Shown: positions 1 to 6,977, counted from the stretch's first letter. The stretch is DNA of 15,361 nucleotides from an uncultured Lachnospiraceae bacterium (GCA_947631075.1 CANRJU010000029.1:1-15361); one strand, 5' to 3'. The notes: generated by a model from the letters alone, not told the origin. Numbers and translations are program-made.

Positions 1-1
1 C

Positions 2-484
2 ACCAAAATTTTGGGCGTCACAAAAGGCGTCAGCGGCGAGCCGGGGGAGCTGCAGGGGTATATCAATATGGTGGCGGCCAATGAGATCGGGGAGATACAG
101 AAAAATACACGCATGGGCGTATTTGGAAAACTAAAAAAGGACTTTCTGGATGATGATGGAATGGAGTATATGAATATCGGCGTCAGGCAGGAAATCCGGG
201 AGGGAAAGGCGGAAATCTACACCAGCCTCGGCGGGACGTCCGGAAAATTCCAGGTGGAGATCGAGAGCGTCGACATGAACAGCCGGGACAATAAGGGCAT
301 GGTGATCCACATCACGGATCAGAGGCTCCTGAAACTGACCGGCGGCATCGTCCAGGGCATGAGCGGCAGTCCCATTGTCCAGAACGGAAAGCTGGTGGGG
401 GCCGTGACTCATGTGTTCGTAGACGACCCCACCAGAGGATACGGCGTTTTTATCGAATCCATGCTGGGGGAGGAAATGGGATGA
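2..484 (+). CDS. spoIVB: SpoIVB sporulation peptidase (S55 family), 3' part only
   Basis: The reading frame is open from the window edge to the TGA at 482-484, so only about the last 160 residues are visible. The decisive motif is GMSGSP (codons around 358-375), the serine nucleophile motif of the S55 (SpoIVB/chymotrypsin-fold) peptidases. It is followed by the family C-terminus VGAVTHVFVDDPTRGYG. In Bacillus subtilis SpoIVB is made in the forespore under sigma-G, secreted into the intermembrane space, and cleaves SpoIVFA to trigger pro-sigma-K processing in the mother cell. The N-terminal signal/membrane anchor and PDZ region lie outside the window. Spo0A follows 174 bp downstream, the usual Clostridia/Bacilli order. 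A TTG at 11 is not the start because the frame continues upstream. No strong terminator is visible after the stop. Confidence 0.93.
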   Translation, partial: TKILGVTKGVSGEPGELQGYINMVAANEIGEIQKNTRMGVFGKLKKDFLDDDGMEYMNIGVRQEIREGKAEIYTSLGGTSGKFQVEIESVDMNSRDNKGMVIHITDQRLLKLTGGIVQGMSGSPIVQNGKLVGAVTHVFVDDPTRGYGVFIESMLGEEMG

Positions 485-581
485 GAGGGCGGTTTGCGGC
501 GGATTATGTCCCGCGCCGTCGACTGAGGACGATTTATAAGAAAAAAATAAATAAAAAATTAAGAAAATATAAAAATAATGC

Positions 582-610
582 TTGAAAAGTTCGACATTTC
601 GATATATACT
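582..610 (+). promoter_or_regulatory. Sigma-A-type promoter of spo0A
   Basis: A -35 TTGAAA (582-587) is separated by exactly 17 bp from a -10 TATACT (605-610). Each differs from consensus by one base. The predicted transcript starts near 617, leaving a leader of about 42 nt with AGGAGG (645-650) eight bases before the spo0A ATG. The surrounding 535-645 is strongly AT-rich, as expected for a promoter region. An 0A box sits in the spacer. Confidence 0.72.
590..596 (-). promoter_or_regulatory. 0A box (Spo0A binding site) in the spo0A promoter
   Basis: The + strand reads TTCGACA, exact reverse complement of the Spo0A recognition core TGTCGAA. It lies between the -35 and -10 hexamers of the spo0A promoter. 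A second, one-mismatch copy (TTCGATA) follows at 598-604. Bound Spo0A~P here would be expected to compete with or reposition RNA polymerase, so the site points to autoregulation. The match is seen; the regulatory effect is inferred. Confidence 0.65.
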
Positions 611-658
611 AACTTTACTGTCATTTTATAGAAATTTTATAATTAGGAGGGCTCAGAT

Positions 659-1456
659 ATGGAACGATTGAAAGTGCTGATTGCGGATGACAATCCGAGA
701 GTGGCGTCTGCTGTTGAGGATATATTAAAGGATGACGCGGAGATTGAAGTGGTGGGACGGGCCGAGGACGGCAATGAGACCATGGGCATGATTGAGGAGA
801 CGGGGCCGGACGTGCTGCTCTTAGATTTGATTATGCCGAAACTGGACGGACTGGGCGTGCTGGAAAAGCTGCACAGAAAGAGAGGGAGCGGGAAAATTCC
901 GGAGGTCATCGTCATGAGCTCCATATCGCAGGAGCGGGTGAGCGAGACCGCCATGAATCTGGGGGCGGCGTACTATGTGCTGAAGCCCTTTGACAAGGAG
1001 GCGATGCTCTCGCGGGTCCAGCATTTTAAGCCCTGGGTCCGGACAAGGCTGATCACGGGCGCCGGCGAAAAGACGCGGACGGAGGAGGTGGCCCGCTACA
1101 ATCTGGAGTCGGACGTGACCAATATCATACATGAGATCGGCGTGCCGGCGCACATTAAGGGCTACCAGTATTTGCGGGACGCCATTATGATGTCCGTGGA
1201 CGACAGCGAGATGCTAAATTCCATCACCAAAATTTTGTACCCGTCAATCGCCAAACAGCACAACACGACGCCAAGCCGGGTGGAGCGGGCCATCCGCCAC
1301 GCGATCGAGGTGGCGTGGAGCCGGGGCAAGGTGGACACGATTGACGAGCTGTTCGGCTACACGGTAAATAACGGCAAGGGAAAGCCCACCAATTCGGAAT
1401 TTGTCGCCCTTATCGCGGACAAAATCCGGCTGGAGCAGAAGCTCCGCGCCCAGTGA
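659..1456 (+). CDS. spo0A: Spo0A, master response regulator of sporulation
   Basis: This 265-residue protein matches Spo0A in length and architecture. Residues 1-125 form the receiver domain, with the acidic pair D10/D11, phosphoacceptor D56 (in LLLDLIMP), S87 at the conserved Ser/Thr position and K109 in LKPF. A linker (about 126-150) leads to the DNA-binding domain (about 152-262), with the near-invariant recognition segment SRVERAIRHAIEVAWSRG and the FGYTV and KPTNSEF motifs. The phosphorylated dimer binds 0A boxes and switches genes for sporulation, stationary phase and often solventogenesis or motility. The ATG at 659 is supported by AGGAGG eight bases upstream. The gene follows spoIVB and is preceded by a sigma-A-like promoter containing an 0A box. 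All key residues are present. Confidence 0.97.
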   Translation: MERLKVLIADDNPRVASAVEDILKDDAEIEVVGRAEDGNETMGMIEETGPDVLLLDLIMPKLDGLGVLEKLHRKRGSGKIPEVIVMSSISQERVSETAMNLGAAYYVLKPFDKEAMLSRVQHFKPWVRTRLITGAGEKTRTEEVARYNLESDVTNIIHEIGVPAHIKGYQYLRDAIMMSVDDSEMLNSITKILYPSIAKQHNTTPSRVERAIRHAIEVAWSRGKVDTIDELFGYTVNNGKGKPTNSEFVALIADKIRLEQKLRAQ

Positions 1457-1503
1457 GGAAAAACCTTTCGCTAAATATTGCATTAAATATTAAAAAATCC
1501 CCC

Positions 1504-1532
1504 TTTTCACTGGTAGAAATTTAGTGTATAAT
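1504..1532 (+). promoter_or_regulatory. Promoter of glgA
   Basis: TTTTCA (1504-1509), a 17-bp spacer and a perfect TATAAT (1527-1532) form a sigma-A-type promoter. The -10 overlaps an in-frame ATG at 1531, so that ATG would lie upstream of the transcription start (about 1539) and cannot be the translation start. The spacer contains CTGGTAGAA, also found in the gap promoter. Confidence 0.65.
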
Positions 1533-1572
1533 GTCTTTATATTCAGAAAATAATGGAAAGGGGAGAAGAACC

Positions 1573-3009
1573 TTGAAGAAAGTGTTATTTGTGGCTTCTG
1601 AGTGCGTGCCGTTTATGAAGACCGGCGGCCTGGCAGACGTAGTGGGATCTTTACCGAAGTATTTCAACAAAGATGAGTTTGATGTGCGCGTCATGGTTCC
1701 CAAGTATATGGCTATTTCGGAGGAGTACAAGAACCAGATGGAATATATCACCCATTTTTATCTGGAGCTTGCCTGGAGAAAGCAGTATGTAGGCGTGTTT
1801 AAGATGGTATATGGGGGAGTTACGGTCTACTTTTTGGACAATGAATTTTATTTTTCCGGCGACCACCCCTATGGGGAAATTTACCAGGATATTGAGAAGT
1901 TCGCGTTCTTTGACAAGGCGGCTCTCTCCACGCTTCCCCTGATTGATTTCCGCCCGGACATCATCCACTGCCACGACTGGCAGACGGGACTTATTCCGGT
2001 GTATCTGAAGGATTCCTTCCAGCAGGGCGAGTTCTACCGCGGAATCAAGACGATTATGACGATTCACAATCTGAAGTTCCAGGGCGTCTGGGACAAAAAG
2101 ACCGTGATGGACACGGCGGGTCTGGACGCGTATTATTTTACCGACGACAAGCTGGGATTCTACGGGGATTCGAACTACTTAAAGGGCGGTCTGGTATACG
2201 CCGACCAGATTACGACGGTCAGCGATACATATGCACAGGAGATCAAGATGCCGTTCTACGGCGAGAAGCTGGATGGCCTGATCAATGCCAGGGCCAACTG
2301 CCTCACCGGTATTGTGAACGGCCTGGATTACGACGAGTACAATCCTTCCACGGATCCGCTCATCGAGGCGAAGTACGACGCCAGGACCTTCCGCAAGGAG
2401 AAGGTGCGCAACAAGCGCGCACTGCAGAAGGAGTTAGGGCTTGCGCAGGATGACAAGAAGTTCATGGTCGGCATTGTTTCGCGTCTCACCGACCAGAAGG
2501 GATTTGACCTCATCGACTATGTGATCGAGGAGATCTGTGCCGAGGACACGCAGCTTGTCGTGCTCGGAACCGGCGAGGACAAATATGAAAATCTGTTCCG
2601 CCATTTCGCGTGGAAGTATCCGGACCGCGTATCGGCCAATATTTTCTATTCCAATGAGCGGTCCCATAGGATTTACGCGTCCTGCGACGCATTCCTCATG
2701 CCGTCTCTGTTCGAGCCGTGCGGCCTGAGCCAGCTGATGAGCCTGCGCTACGGAACGGTGCCGATCGTGCGCGAGACCGGCGGACTCAAGGATACGGTAG
2801 AGCCGTATAATGAGTACGAGAACACGGGAACCGGATTCTCCTTCCGCAACTACAACGCGCATGAGATGCTGAACACTCTCCGCTACGCGAAGGACGTATA
2901 TTACAACCGCAGGAGAGAGTGGAACAAGATCATCGACCGCGGCATGGCGATGGATTTCTCGTGGAACAATTCTGCCCGCAAGTACGAGGAACTGTACCGC
3001 AGAATGTAA
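1573..3009 (+). CDS. glgA: Glycogen synthase (ADP-glucose, GT5)
   Basis: From the TTG at 1573 the product is 478 residues, the normal size for bacterial glycogen synthase, and begins MKKVLFVASE as the family does. GlgA transfers glucose from ADP-glucose to the non-reducing end of alpha-1,4-glucan in the cytoplasm. Visible GT5 landmarks are the ADP-glucose loop KTGGLADVVGSLP (K16), HCHDW (H132/H134), TIHNLKFQG (about 163-171), SRLTDQKG (R304, K309) and the acceptor/donor site motif FEPCGLSQ (E381). The TTG start is chosen because GGGGAGAAG lies just upstream, the family N-terminus begins there, and the further upstream ATG (1531) overlaps the -10 box. No other glg gene is in the window; the next gene, gap, has its own promoter, so glgA is probably monocistronic. 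No clear hairpin terminator follows it. Confidence 0.95.
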   Translation: MKKVLFVASECVPFMKTGGLADVVGSLPKYFNKDEFDVRVMVPKYMAISEEYKNQMEYITHFYLELAWRKQYVGVFKMVYGGVTVYFLDNEFYFSGDHPYGEIYQDIEKFAFFDKAALSTLPLIDFRPDIIHCHDWQTGLIPVYLKDSFQQGEFYRGIKTIMTIHNLKFQGVWDKKTVMDTAGLDAYYFTDDKLGFYGDSNYLKGGLVYADQITTVSDTYAQEIKMPFYGEKLDGLINARANCLTGIVNGLDYDEYNPSTDPLIEAKYDARTFRKEKVRNKRALQKELGLAQDDKKFMVGIVSRLTDQKGFDLIDYVIEEICAEDTQLVVLGTGEDKYENLFRHFAWKYPDRVSANIFYSNERSHRIYASCDAFLMPSLFEPCGLSQLMSLRYGTVPIVRETGGLKDTVEPYNEYENTGTGFSFRNYNAHEMLNTLRYAKDVYYNRRREWNKIIDRGMAMDFSWNNSARKYEELYRRM

Positions 3010-3047
3010 AAAAAGAATGAAAAATCGAAATAAATCCCATTCACCCC

Positions 3048-3076
3048 TTGAATTTTCTGGTAGAATTGGTTAGAAT
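3048..3076 (+). promoter_or_regulatory. Promoter of gap
   Basis: TTGAAT (3048-3053), 17 bp, TAGAAT (3071-3076): a good sigma-A promoter. The predicted start near 3083 gives a leader of about 31 nt containing AGGAGG (3101-3106). No CggR-like regulator gene is in the window. Confidence 0.7.
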
Positions 3077-3113
3077 AGGATTTAGGTAAAACTATTATTT
3101 AGGAGGAAATATC

Positions 3114-4130
3114 ATGTCAGTAAAAGTAGCAATCAATGGTTTCGGACGTATTGGACGTCTTGCATTCAGACAGATGTTTGGTGCAGAAGGTTATGAAGTT
3201 GTAGCAATTAACGATTTGACAAGCCCGAAGATGCTTGCCCACCTGCTCAAGTATGACTCTTCCCAGGGTAAATATGAGAAGGCAGATACCGTATCTGCCA
3301 GCGATGATTCCATCACGGTAGACGGCAAGGAGATTAAGATCTACGCAGAGCCGGACGCTAACAACTGCCCGTGGGGAGACCTCGGAGTTGACGTAGTTCT
3401 GGAGTGCTCCGGATTCTACACATCTAAGGCAAAGGCACAGGCACATATCAACGCAGGCGCTAAGAAGGTTGTTATCTCTGCTCCGGCAGGAAACGATCTT
3501 CCGACTATCGTTTACAACACAAACCATGAGACGTTGAAAGCAGATGATACCATTATTTCTGCAGCTTCCTGTACTACAAACTGCCTCGCTCCTATGGCAA
3601 AGGCACTGAACGAGTACGCAGAGATCCAGTCCGGTATCATGGTTACCATCCATGCGTATACCGGCGACCAGATGACTCTGGATGGTCCGCAGAGAAAGGG
3701 CGATCTGAGAAGATCCCGTGCAGCAGCAGTCAACATCGTTCCGAACAGCACCGGCGCCGCTAAGGCTATCGGCCTTGTTATTCCGGAGCTGAACGGCAAG
3801 CTGATCGGTTCTGCACAGCGCGTTCCTACTCCTACCGGATCCACCACGATCCTCACAGCTGTTGTAAAGAAGAGCGATGTTACCGTTGAGGGCATCAACG
3901 CAGCTATGAAGGCAGCAGCTAATGAGTCCTTCGGATACAACGAGGATGAGATCGTATCTTCCGATATCGTAGGTATGAGATTTGGTTCTCTCTTTGATGC
4001 GACACAGACCATGGTATCCAAGGTTTCTGACGATCTGTATGAGGTTCAGGTCGTATCCTGGTATGACAATGAGAACTCTTACACAAGCCAGATGGTTCGC
4101 ACAATTAAATACTTCAGCGAGCTGGCATAA
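3114..4130 (+). CDS. gap: Glyceraldehyde-3-phosphate dehydrogenase, type I
   Basis: The 338-residue product converts glyceraldehyde-3-phosphate, NAD+ and phosphate to 1,3-bisphosphoglycerate in cytosolic glycolysis. The Rossmann start VAINGFGRIGR is at residues 4-14. D34 in AINDLT indicates NAD rather than NADP preference. The active-site motif ASCTTNCLAP places the nucleophile at C153 with the catalytic H180 in TIHAYTGDQ, and WYDNENSYTSQ is near the C-terminus. The ATG has AGGAGG at 3101-3106, seven bases upstream. Codon use is restricted and third-position biased, consistent with high expression. The gene has its own promoter and a strong terminator (4162-4193), so it is probably transcribed alone ahead of the pgk-tpiA unit. 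Confidence 0.98.
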   Translation: MSVKVAINGFGRIGRLAFRQMFGAEGYEVVAINDLTSPKMLAHLLKYDSSQGKYEKADTVSASDDSITVDGKEIKIYAEPDANNCPWGDLGVDVVLECSGFYTSKAKAQAHINAGAKKVVISAPAGNDLPTIVYNTNHETLKADDTIISAASCTTNCLAPMAKALNEYAEIQSGIMVTIHAYTGDQMTLDGPQRKGDLRRSRAAAVNIVPNSTGAAKAIGLVIPELNGKLIGSAQRVPTPTGSTTILTAVVKKSDVTVEGINAAMKAAANESFGYNEDEIVSSDIVGMRFGSLFDATQTMVSKVSDDLYEVQVVSWYDNENSYTSQMVRTIKYFSELA

Positions 4131-4161
4131 TTTGTGATACAGGTTTGGTATTGATCCTAAG

Positions 4162-4193
4162 AGGGTCCGGTCGGTTGGGCCGGACCCTTTTTC
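4162..4193 (+). terminator. Rho-independent terminator of gap
   Basis: A perfect 8-bp GC-rich stem, GGGTCCGG (4163-4170) with CCGGACCC (4180-4187), encloses a 9-nt loop and is followed by TTTTT (4188-4192). A further A-T pair can extend the base. It lies 32 bp after the gap stop and upstream of the pgk promoter. Confidence 0.93.
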
Positions 4194-4206
4194 CATTGTT
4201 AAAAAA

Positions 4207-4236
4207 TTGACAGCGGAAAATTTAATAATGTAAAAA
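4207..4236 (+). promoter_or_regulatory. Promoter of the pgk operon
   Basis: A perfect -35 TTGACA (4207-4212) is followed after 18 bp by a weak -10 TAAAAA (4231-4236) preceded directly by TG. The start would be near 4243, just before the first of two AGAATGGAGGT ribosome-binding segments. The -35 is clear; the -10 choice is uncertain. Confidence 0.5.
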
Positions 4237-4245
4237 TAAGTTAAA

Positions 4246-4330
4246 AGAATGGAGGTCAGTGATGAACAGAACAAAAACAGCTTCGCTGCTTTTTGCTCGT
4301 CCCTCTGTCGCTGCGCTCCAGAATGGAGGT
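4246..4330 (+). repeat. 11-bp direct repeat carrying a ribosome binding site, two copies
   Basis: AGAATGGAGGT occurs at 4246-4256 and again at 4320-4330, 74 bp apart. The first copy is the Shine-Dalgarno of the 26-codon ORF at 4262; the second is the Shine-Dalgarno of pgk. The intervening DNA includes a hairpin-like segment, AAAAACAGC (4273-4281) against GCTG plus TTTTT (4285-4294) with one bulged C. The arrangement could reflect insertion of a small element that duplicated the ribosome-binding segment. Confidence 0.6.
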
Positions 4331-4342
4331 TTATTATGTTAA
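4262..4342 (+). CDS. 26-codon upstream ORF overlapping the pgk start
   Basis: ATG 4262 has GGAGGT (4251-4256) five bases upstream, as good a ribosome binding site as that of pgk itself. The ORF encodes MNRTKTASLLFARPSVAALQ followed by NGGLLC, and stops at TAA 4340-4342. Its end overlaps the pgk ATG (4336) by seven bases in a different frame, an arrangement that would allow translational coupling. I do not recognise the peptide. It may be a true leader peptide, or an accidental ORF inside a small dispersed element that carries a ribosome binding site. It is too short for codon statistics to decide. Confidence 0.4.
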   Translation: MNRTKTASLLFARPSVAALQNGGLLC

Positions 4343-5532
4343 ATAAAAAATCAGTAGATGATATCAATGTAAAAGGACAGAGAGTGCTGGTTCGCTGTGA
4401 TTTCAATGTTCCTCTCCAGGACGGAAAGATCACAGACGAGAACCGTCTGATTGCGGCTCTGCCTACTATTAAAAAGCTGATCGCGGACGGCGGAAAGGTA
4501 ATTCTCTGCTCCCATCTGGGCAAGCCGAAAGGAGAGCCGAAGCCGGAGCTTTCTCTGGCGCCGGTGGCAAAGCGCCTCTCCGAGCTGCTGGGACAGGAGG
4601 TTAAGTTCGCGGCAGACGCCAATGTAGTCGGCGACAATGCCAAGGCAGCCGTAGCGGCTATGAAGGAGGGCGAGGTCGTTCTTCTGGAGAACACCCGTTA
4701 CCGCGTTGAGGAGACGAAGAACGAGGACGCATTTTCCAAGGATCTGGCGTCTCTCGCAGATGTTTTTGTAAATGACGCATTTGGTACGGCGCACCGCGCG
4801 CACTGCTCCAACGTGGGCGTTACCAAGTATGTGGACACCGCTGTTGTGGGCTATCTGATGCAGAAGGAGATTGATTTCCTCGGCAACGCCGTAAACAATC
4901 CGGAGAGACCGTTTGTGGCTATTCTCGGCGGCGCGAAGGTTTCTTCCAAAATCTCGGTTATCAACAACCTGTTGGACAAGGTAGATACGCTGATCATCGG
5001 CGGCGGCATGGCTTATACCTTTATGGCCGCTCATGGCGAGGAAGTAGGAAATTCTCTTTTGGAGGAGGAGTATAAGCAGTACGCTCTGGATATGGAGAAA
5101 AAGGCAGAGGAGAAGGGCGTGAAGCTCTTGATTCCGATTGACACCGTAATCGGCGACGACTTCTCCAACGACTGCAATTTCCGCACCGTGGGACGCGGCG
5201 AGATTCCGGCTGACATGGAAGGCCTGGACATCGGACCGGAATCCTCCAAGCTGTTCGCGGACGCTTTAAAGGGCGCAAAGACAGTTGTTTGGAATGGACC
5301 GATGGGCTGCTTTGAGATGCCGAACTTCGCCAAGGGAACCATCGAGGTGGCAAAGGCGATGGCAGAGCTGGACGGCGCGACTACGATTATCGGCGGCGGC
5401 GACAGCGCAGCAGCTGTCAACCAGCTTGGATTTGGCGATAAGATGACACACATTTCCACCGGCGGCGGCGCTTCCCTGGAGTTCCTGGAAGGCAAGGAGC
5501 TTCCCGGTGTAGTGGCAGCAAACGATAAATAA
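4336..5532 (+). CDS. pgk: Phosphoglycerate kinase
   Basis: From ATG 4336 the protein is 398 residues, the normal length, and starts MLNKKSVDDINVKGQRVLVR like other clostridial Pgk. It transfers phosphate from 1,3-bisphosphoglycerate to ADP, giving the first glycolytic ATP. Visible motifs are VRCDFNVP (R20, D22, N24) and SHLGKPKG in the N-terminal substrate domain, LLENTRY, VNDAFGTAHRAH, and GGAKVSSKI. The nucleotide domain has WNGPMGCFE, GGGDSAAA and STGGGASLEFLEGKELPGV. GGAGGT at 4325-4330 supports this start. An in-frame ATG at 4249 would add 29 non-homologous residues and lies on top of the upstream Shine-Dalgarno, so it is rejected. No terminator separates pgk from the membrane-protein gene 17 bp downstream, so they probably share an mRNA with tpiA. 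Confidence 0.97.
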   Translation: MLNKKSVDDINVKGQRVLVRCDFNVPLQDGKITDENRLIAALPTIKKLIADGGKVILCSHLGKPKGEPKPELSLAPVAKRLSELLGQEVKFAADANVVGDNAKAAVAAMKEGEVVLLENTRYRVEETKNEDAFSKDLASLADVFVNDAFGTAHRAHCSNVGVTKYVDTAVVGYLMQKEIDFLGNAVNNPERPFVAILGGAKVSSKISVINNLLDKVDTLIIGGGMAYTFMAAHGEEVGNSLLEEEYKQYALDMEKKAEEKGVKLLIPIDTVIGDDFSNDCNFRTVGRGEIPADMEGLDIGPESSKLFADALKGAKTVVWNGPMGCFEMPNFAKGTIEVAKAMAELDGATTIIGGGDSAAAVNQLGFGDKMTHISTGGGASLEFLEGKELPGVVAANDK

Positions 5533-5549
5533 TTGAAAGTGAGGCAGTC

Positions 5550-6101
5550 ATGAGCAAGCCAGTCAAAAAACGCTATCCGACCGTACTCATCGTGATCGGC
5601 TCGATTTGCATGGCATTAGGCATTATATTTGCAATATTGTTTAATTTTATGAGCGCGGTCATGGATGAGAGCAACGATATTATTACCTCTGAAGCCTCTG
5701 ATTTTCAGAAAGATGGCGCTATCAAGACGACGGGAACGATTACCTCGGTCACGCCGGGAAGCTCCTCAGGCGAGGACGAGGCGTCGCAGGGGAACACCAC
5801 CGTGGAATATTATGTGGAGTCGGAGGATCAGGAGTACGAGATTTCATTTCCGGTCTACAACACGAAATACGGCGTAGGCTCGACGATTGACGTCTATTAT
5901 GGACAGGATGATCCGGCCCGCTGCATCGCTCCGGTTCTTTACACGGAGACAATCGGCATGGTAGGCAAAATATTTTCCATCGTCGGATGGGCTGTGGGCG
6001 GCGTTTTGTTTCTGGCGGGAGCAGTGTGCCTGATTGCCGGAATCGTTGCGCGAAAAAAGGTAAAAGCGCAGGCGCAGACAGATGCGATGCAAGAAATGTA
6101 A
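5550..6101 (+). CDS. DUF3592-like membrane protein in the glycolytic operon
   Basis: The 183-residue protein has a short basic N-terminus (MSKPVKKRYP), a transmembrane segment at about 11-35, a roughly 100-residue acidic, Ser/Gly/Glu-rich domain, a second transmembrane segment at about 139-166, and a basic tail (ARKKVKAQ). The segment VGSTIDVYYGQDDPARC resembles the G-x-V-x-V-x-Y-x-x-x-x-P signature of DUF3592-type proteins, which have two helices flanking a small beta-rich extracytoplasmic domain. By the positive-inside rule the middle domain faces outward. Function is unknown. The gene lies 17 bp after pgk and 123 bp before tpiA with no terminator between, so it is probably co-expressed with them. 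The start has only a modest ribosome site (GAGG at 5541-5544, five-base spacing). Confidence 0.75.
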   Translation: MSKPVKKRYPTVLIVIGSICMALGIIFAILFNFMSAVMDESNDIITSEASDFQKDGAIKTTGTITSVTPGSSSGEDEASQGNTTVEYYVESEDQEYEISFPVYNTKYGVGSTIDVYYGQDDPARCIAPVLYTETIGMVGKIFSIVGWAVGGVLFLAGAVCLIAGIVARKKVKAQAQTDAMQEM

Positions 6102-6115
6102 CAGCACGGGCGCCC

Positions 6116-6160
6116 GACAGCGCGGAGACTGACTGTGCGGAGCGTGACAGTGCGGGGCAG
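6116..6160 (+). repeat. Three tandem 15-bp imperfect repeats
   Basis: Units GACAGCGCGGAGACT (6116-6130), GACTGTGCGGAGCGT (6131-6145) and GACAGTGCGGGGCAG (6146-6160) follow one another exactly. A more diverged relative precedes them (about 6100-6115). They begin 14 bp after the membrane-protein stop, and their 15-bp period would stay in frame if the stop were read through. Confidence 0.6.
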
Positions 6161-6224
6161 AAGCGATAGCATGAGGGGACGAAATATTTTTCCCTCAACA
6201 ACATAAAATGGAAGGAAAGTAAAA

Positions 6225-6977
6225 ATGGCAAGAAGAAAGATTATTGCCGGAAACTGGAAAATGAACAAGACGCCCAGCGAGGCAGTGGCGCTGATTGACG
6301 AGCTGCTTCCTCTGGTCAAAAACGACGATGTGGACGTGGTGTTCTGTGTTCCGGCCATCGATATTGTCCCGGCGGTGGAAGCCGTGAAGGGAAGCAATGT
6401 GAGCATTGGCGCAGAGAACCTCTATTTTGAGGAGAGCGGCGCCTACACCGGAGAGATTTCCCCGAACATGCTGGTAGACGCCGGCGTGAAATATGTAATT
6501 ATCGGCCACTCGGAGAGGAGAGAGTATTTCGCCGAGACCGATGAGACGGTCAACAAAAAGGTATTGAAGGCATTTGAGCATGACCTGACGCCGATTATCT
6601 GCTGCGGCGAGACGCTGACGCAGAGAAAGCAGGGAATTTATGTGGACTGGATCCGTATGCAGATTAAAATCGCGTTCCAGAATGTGACAGCAGATCAGGC
6701 GAAGAAGGCAGTGATTGCCTATGAGCCGATCTGGGCAATCGGAACCGGCGAGACAGCTACGGCGGATCAGGCAGAGGAGGTCTGCGCGGCAATCCGTCAG
6801 GTGATCCGCGAGATCTACGATGACGCGACCGGAGAGGAGATCCGCATCCAGTACGGCGGCTCCATGAACGCGGGCAACGCGGCAGAGCTTCTCGCAAAGC
6901 CGGATATCGACGGCGGCCTGATCGGCGGCGCGTCCCTGAAGCCGGATTTTGGGAAGATCGTGAATTATAATAAGTAA
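6225..6977 (+). CDS. tpiA: Triosephosphate isomerase
   Basis: The 250-residue (beta/alpha)8-barrel enzyme interconverts dihydroxyacetone phosphate and glyceraldehyde-3-phosphate. Catalytic residues are N10 and K12 in GNWKMN, H95 in IIGHSERR and E167 in AYEPIWAIGTG. The phosphate-binding motifs QYGGSMN (209-215) and GGLIGGASL (230-238) are intact. The ATG follows GGAAGGAAAG with a short A-rich spacer. Gene order gap-pgk-tpiA is typical of Lachnospiraceae, where a phosphoglycerate mutase gene (gpmI) often follows; here a terminator and an unrelated region follow instead. Confidence 0.98.
   Translation: MARRKIIAGNWKMNKTPSEAVALIDELLPLVKNDDVDVVFCVPAIDIVPAVEAVKGSNVSIGAENLYFEESGAYTGEISPNMLVDAGVKYVIIGHSERREYFAETDETVNKKVLKAFEHDLTPIICCGETLTQRKQGIYVDWIRMQIKIAFQNVTADQAKKAVIAYEPIWAIGTGETATADQAEEVCAAIRQVIREIYDDATGEEIRIQYGGSMNAGNAAELLAKPDIDGGLIGGASLKPDFGKIVNYNK

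Noticed and set aside
496..519. GCGGCG/CGCCGT hairpin after spoIVB as a terminator
   Set aside because: Only about six base pairs with a 12-nt loop, and no following T-run.
614..643. Second spo0A promoter TTTACT-18-TATAAT
   Set aside because: Transcription would begin at or after the AGGAGG ribosome site (645-650), giving a mRNA without its Shine-Dalgarno. The TTGAAA/TATACT promoter upstream fits better.
1226..1238. CACCAAAATTTTG shared by window start (1-13) and spo0A
   Set aside because: Both encode Thr-Lys-Ile-Leu within unrelated proteins. The surrounding DNA does not match, so it is coincidence.
1531..1572. ATG 1531 as glgA start
   Set aside because: It overlaps the perfect TATAAT of the glgA promoter and would add 14 residues not found in the family. 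TTG 1573 has a ribosome site and the conserved N-terminus.
4249..4335. ATG 4249 as pgk start
   Set aside because: It falls on the upstream Shine-Dalgarno and adds 29 residues unlike any Pgk. ATG 4336 has GGAGGT and begins at the family N-terminus.
3117..4694. Long minus-strand ORF (525 codons) opposite gap and pgk
   Set aside because: It lies antisense to two unmistakable glycolytic genes, crosses their terminator and promoter, and shows no recognisable domain. It is a by-product of biased codon use in highly expressed genes.
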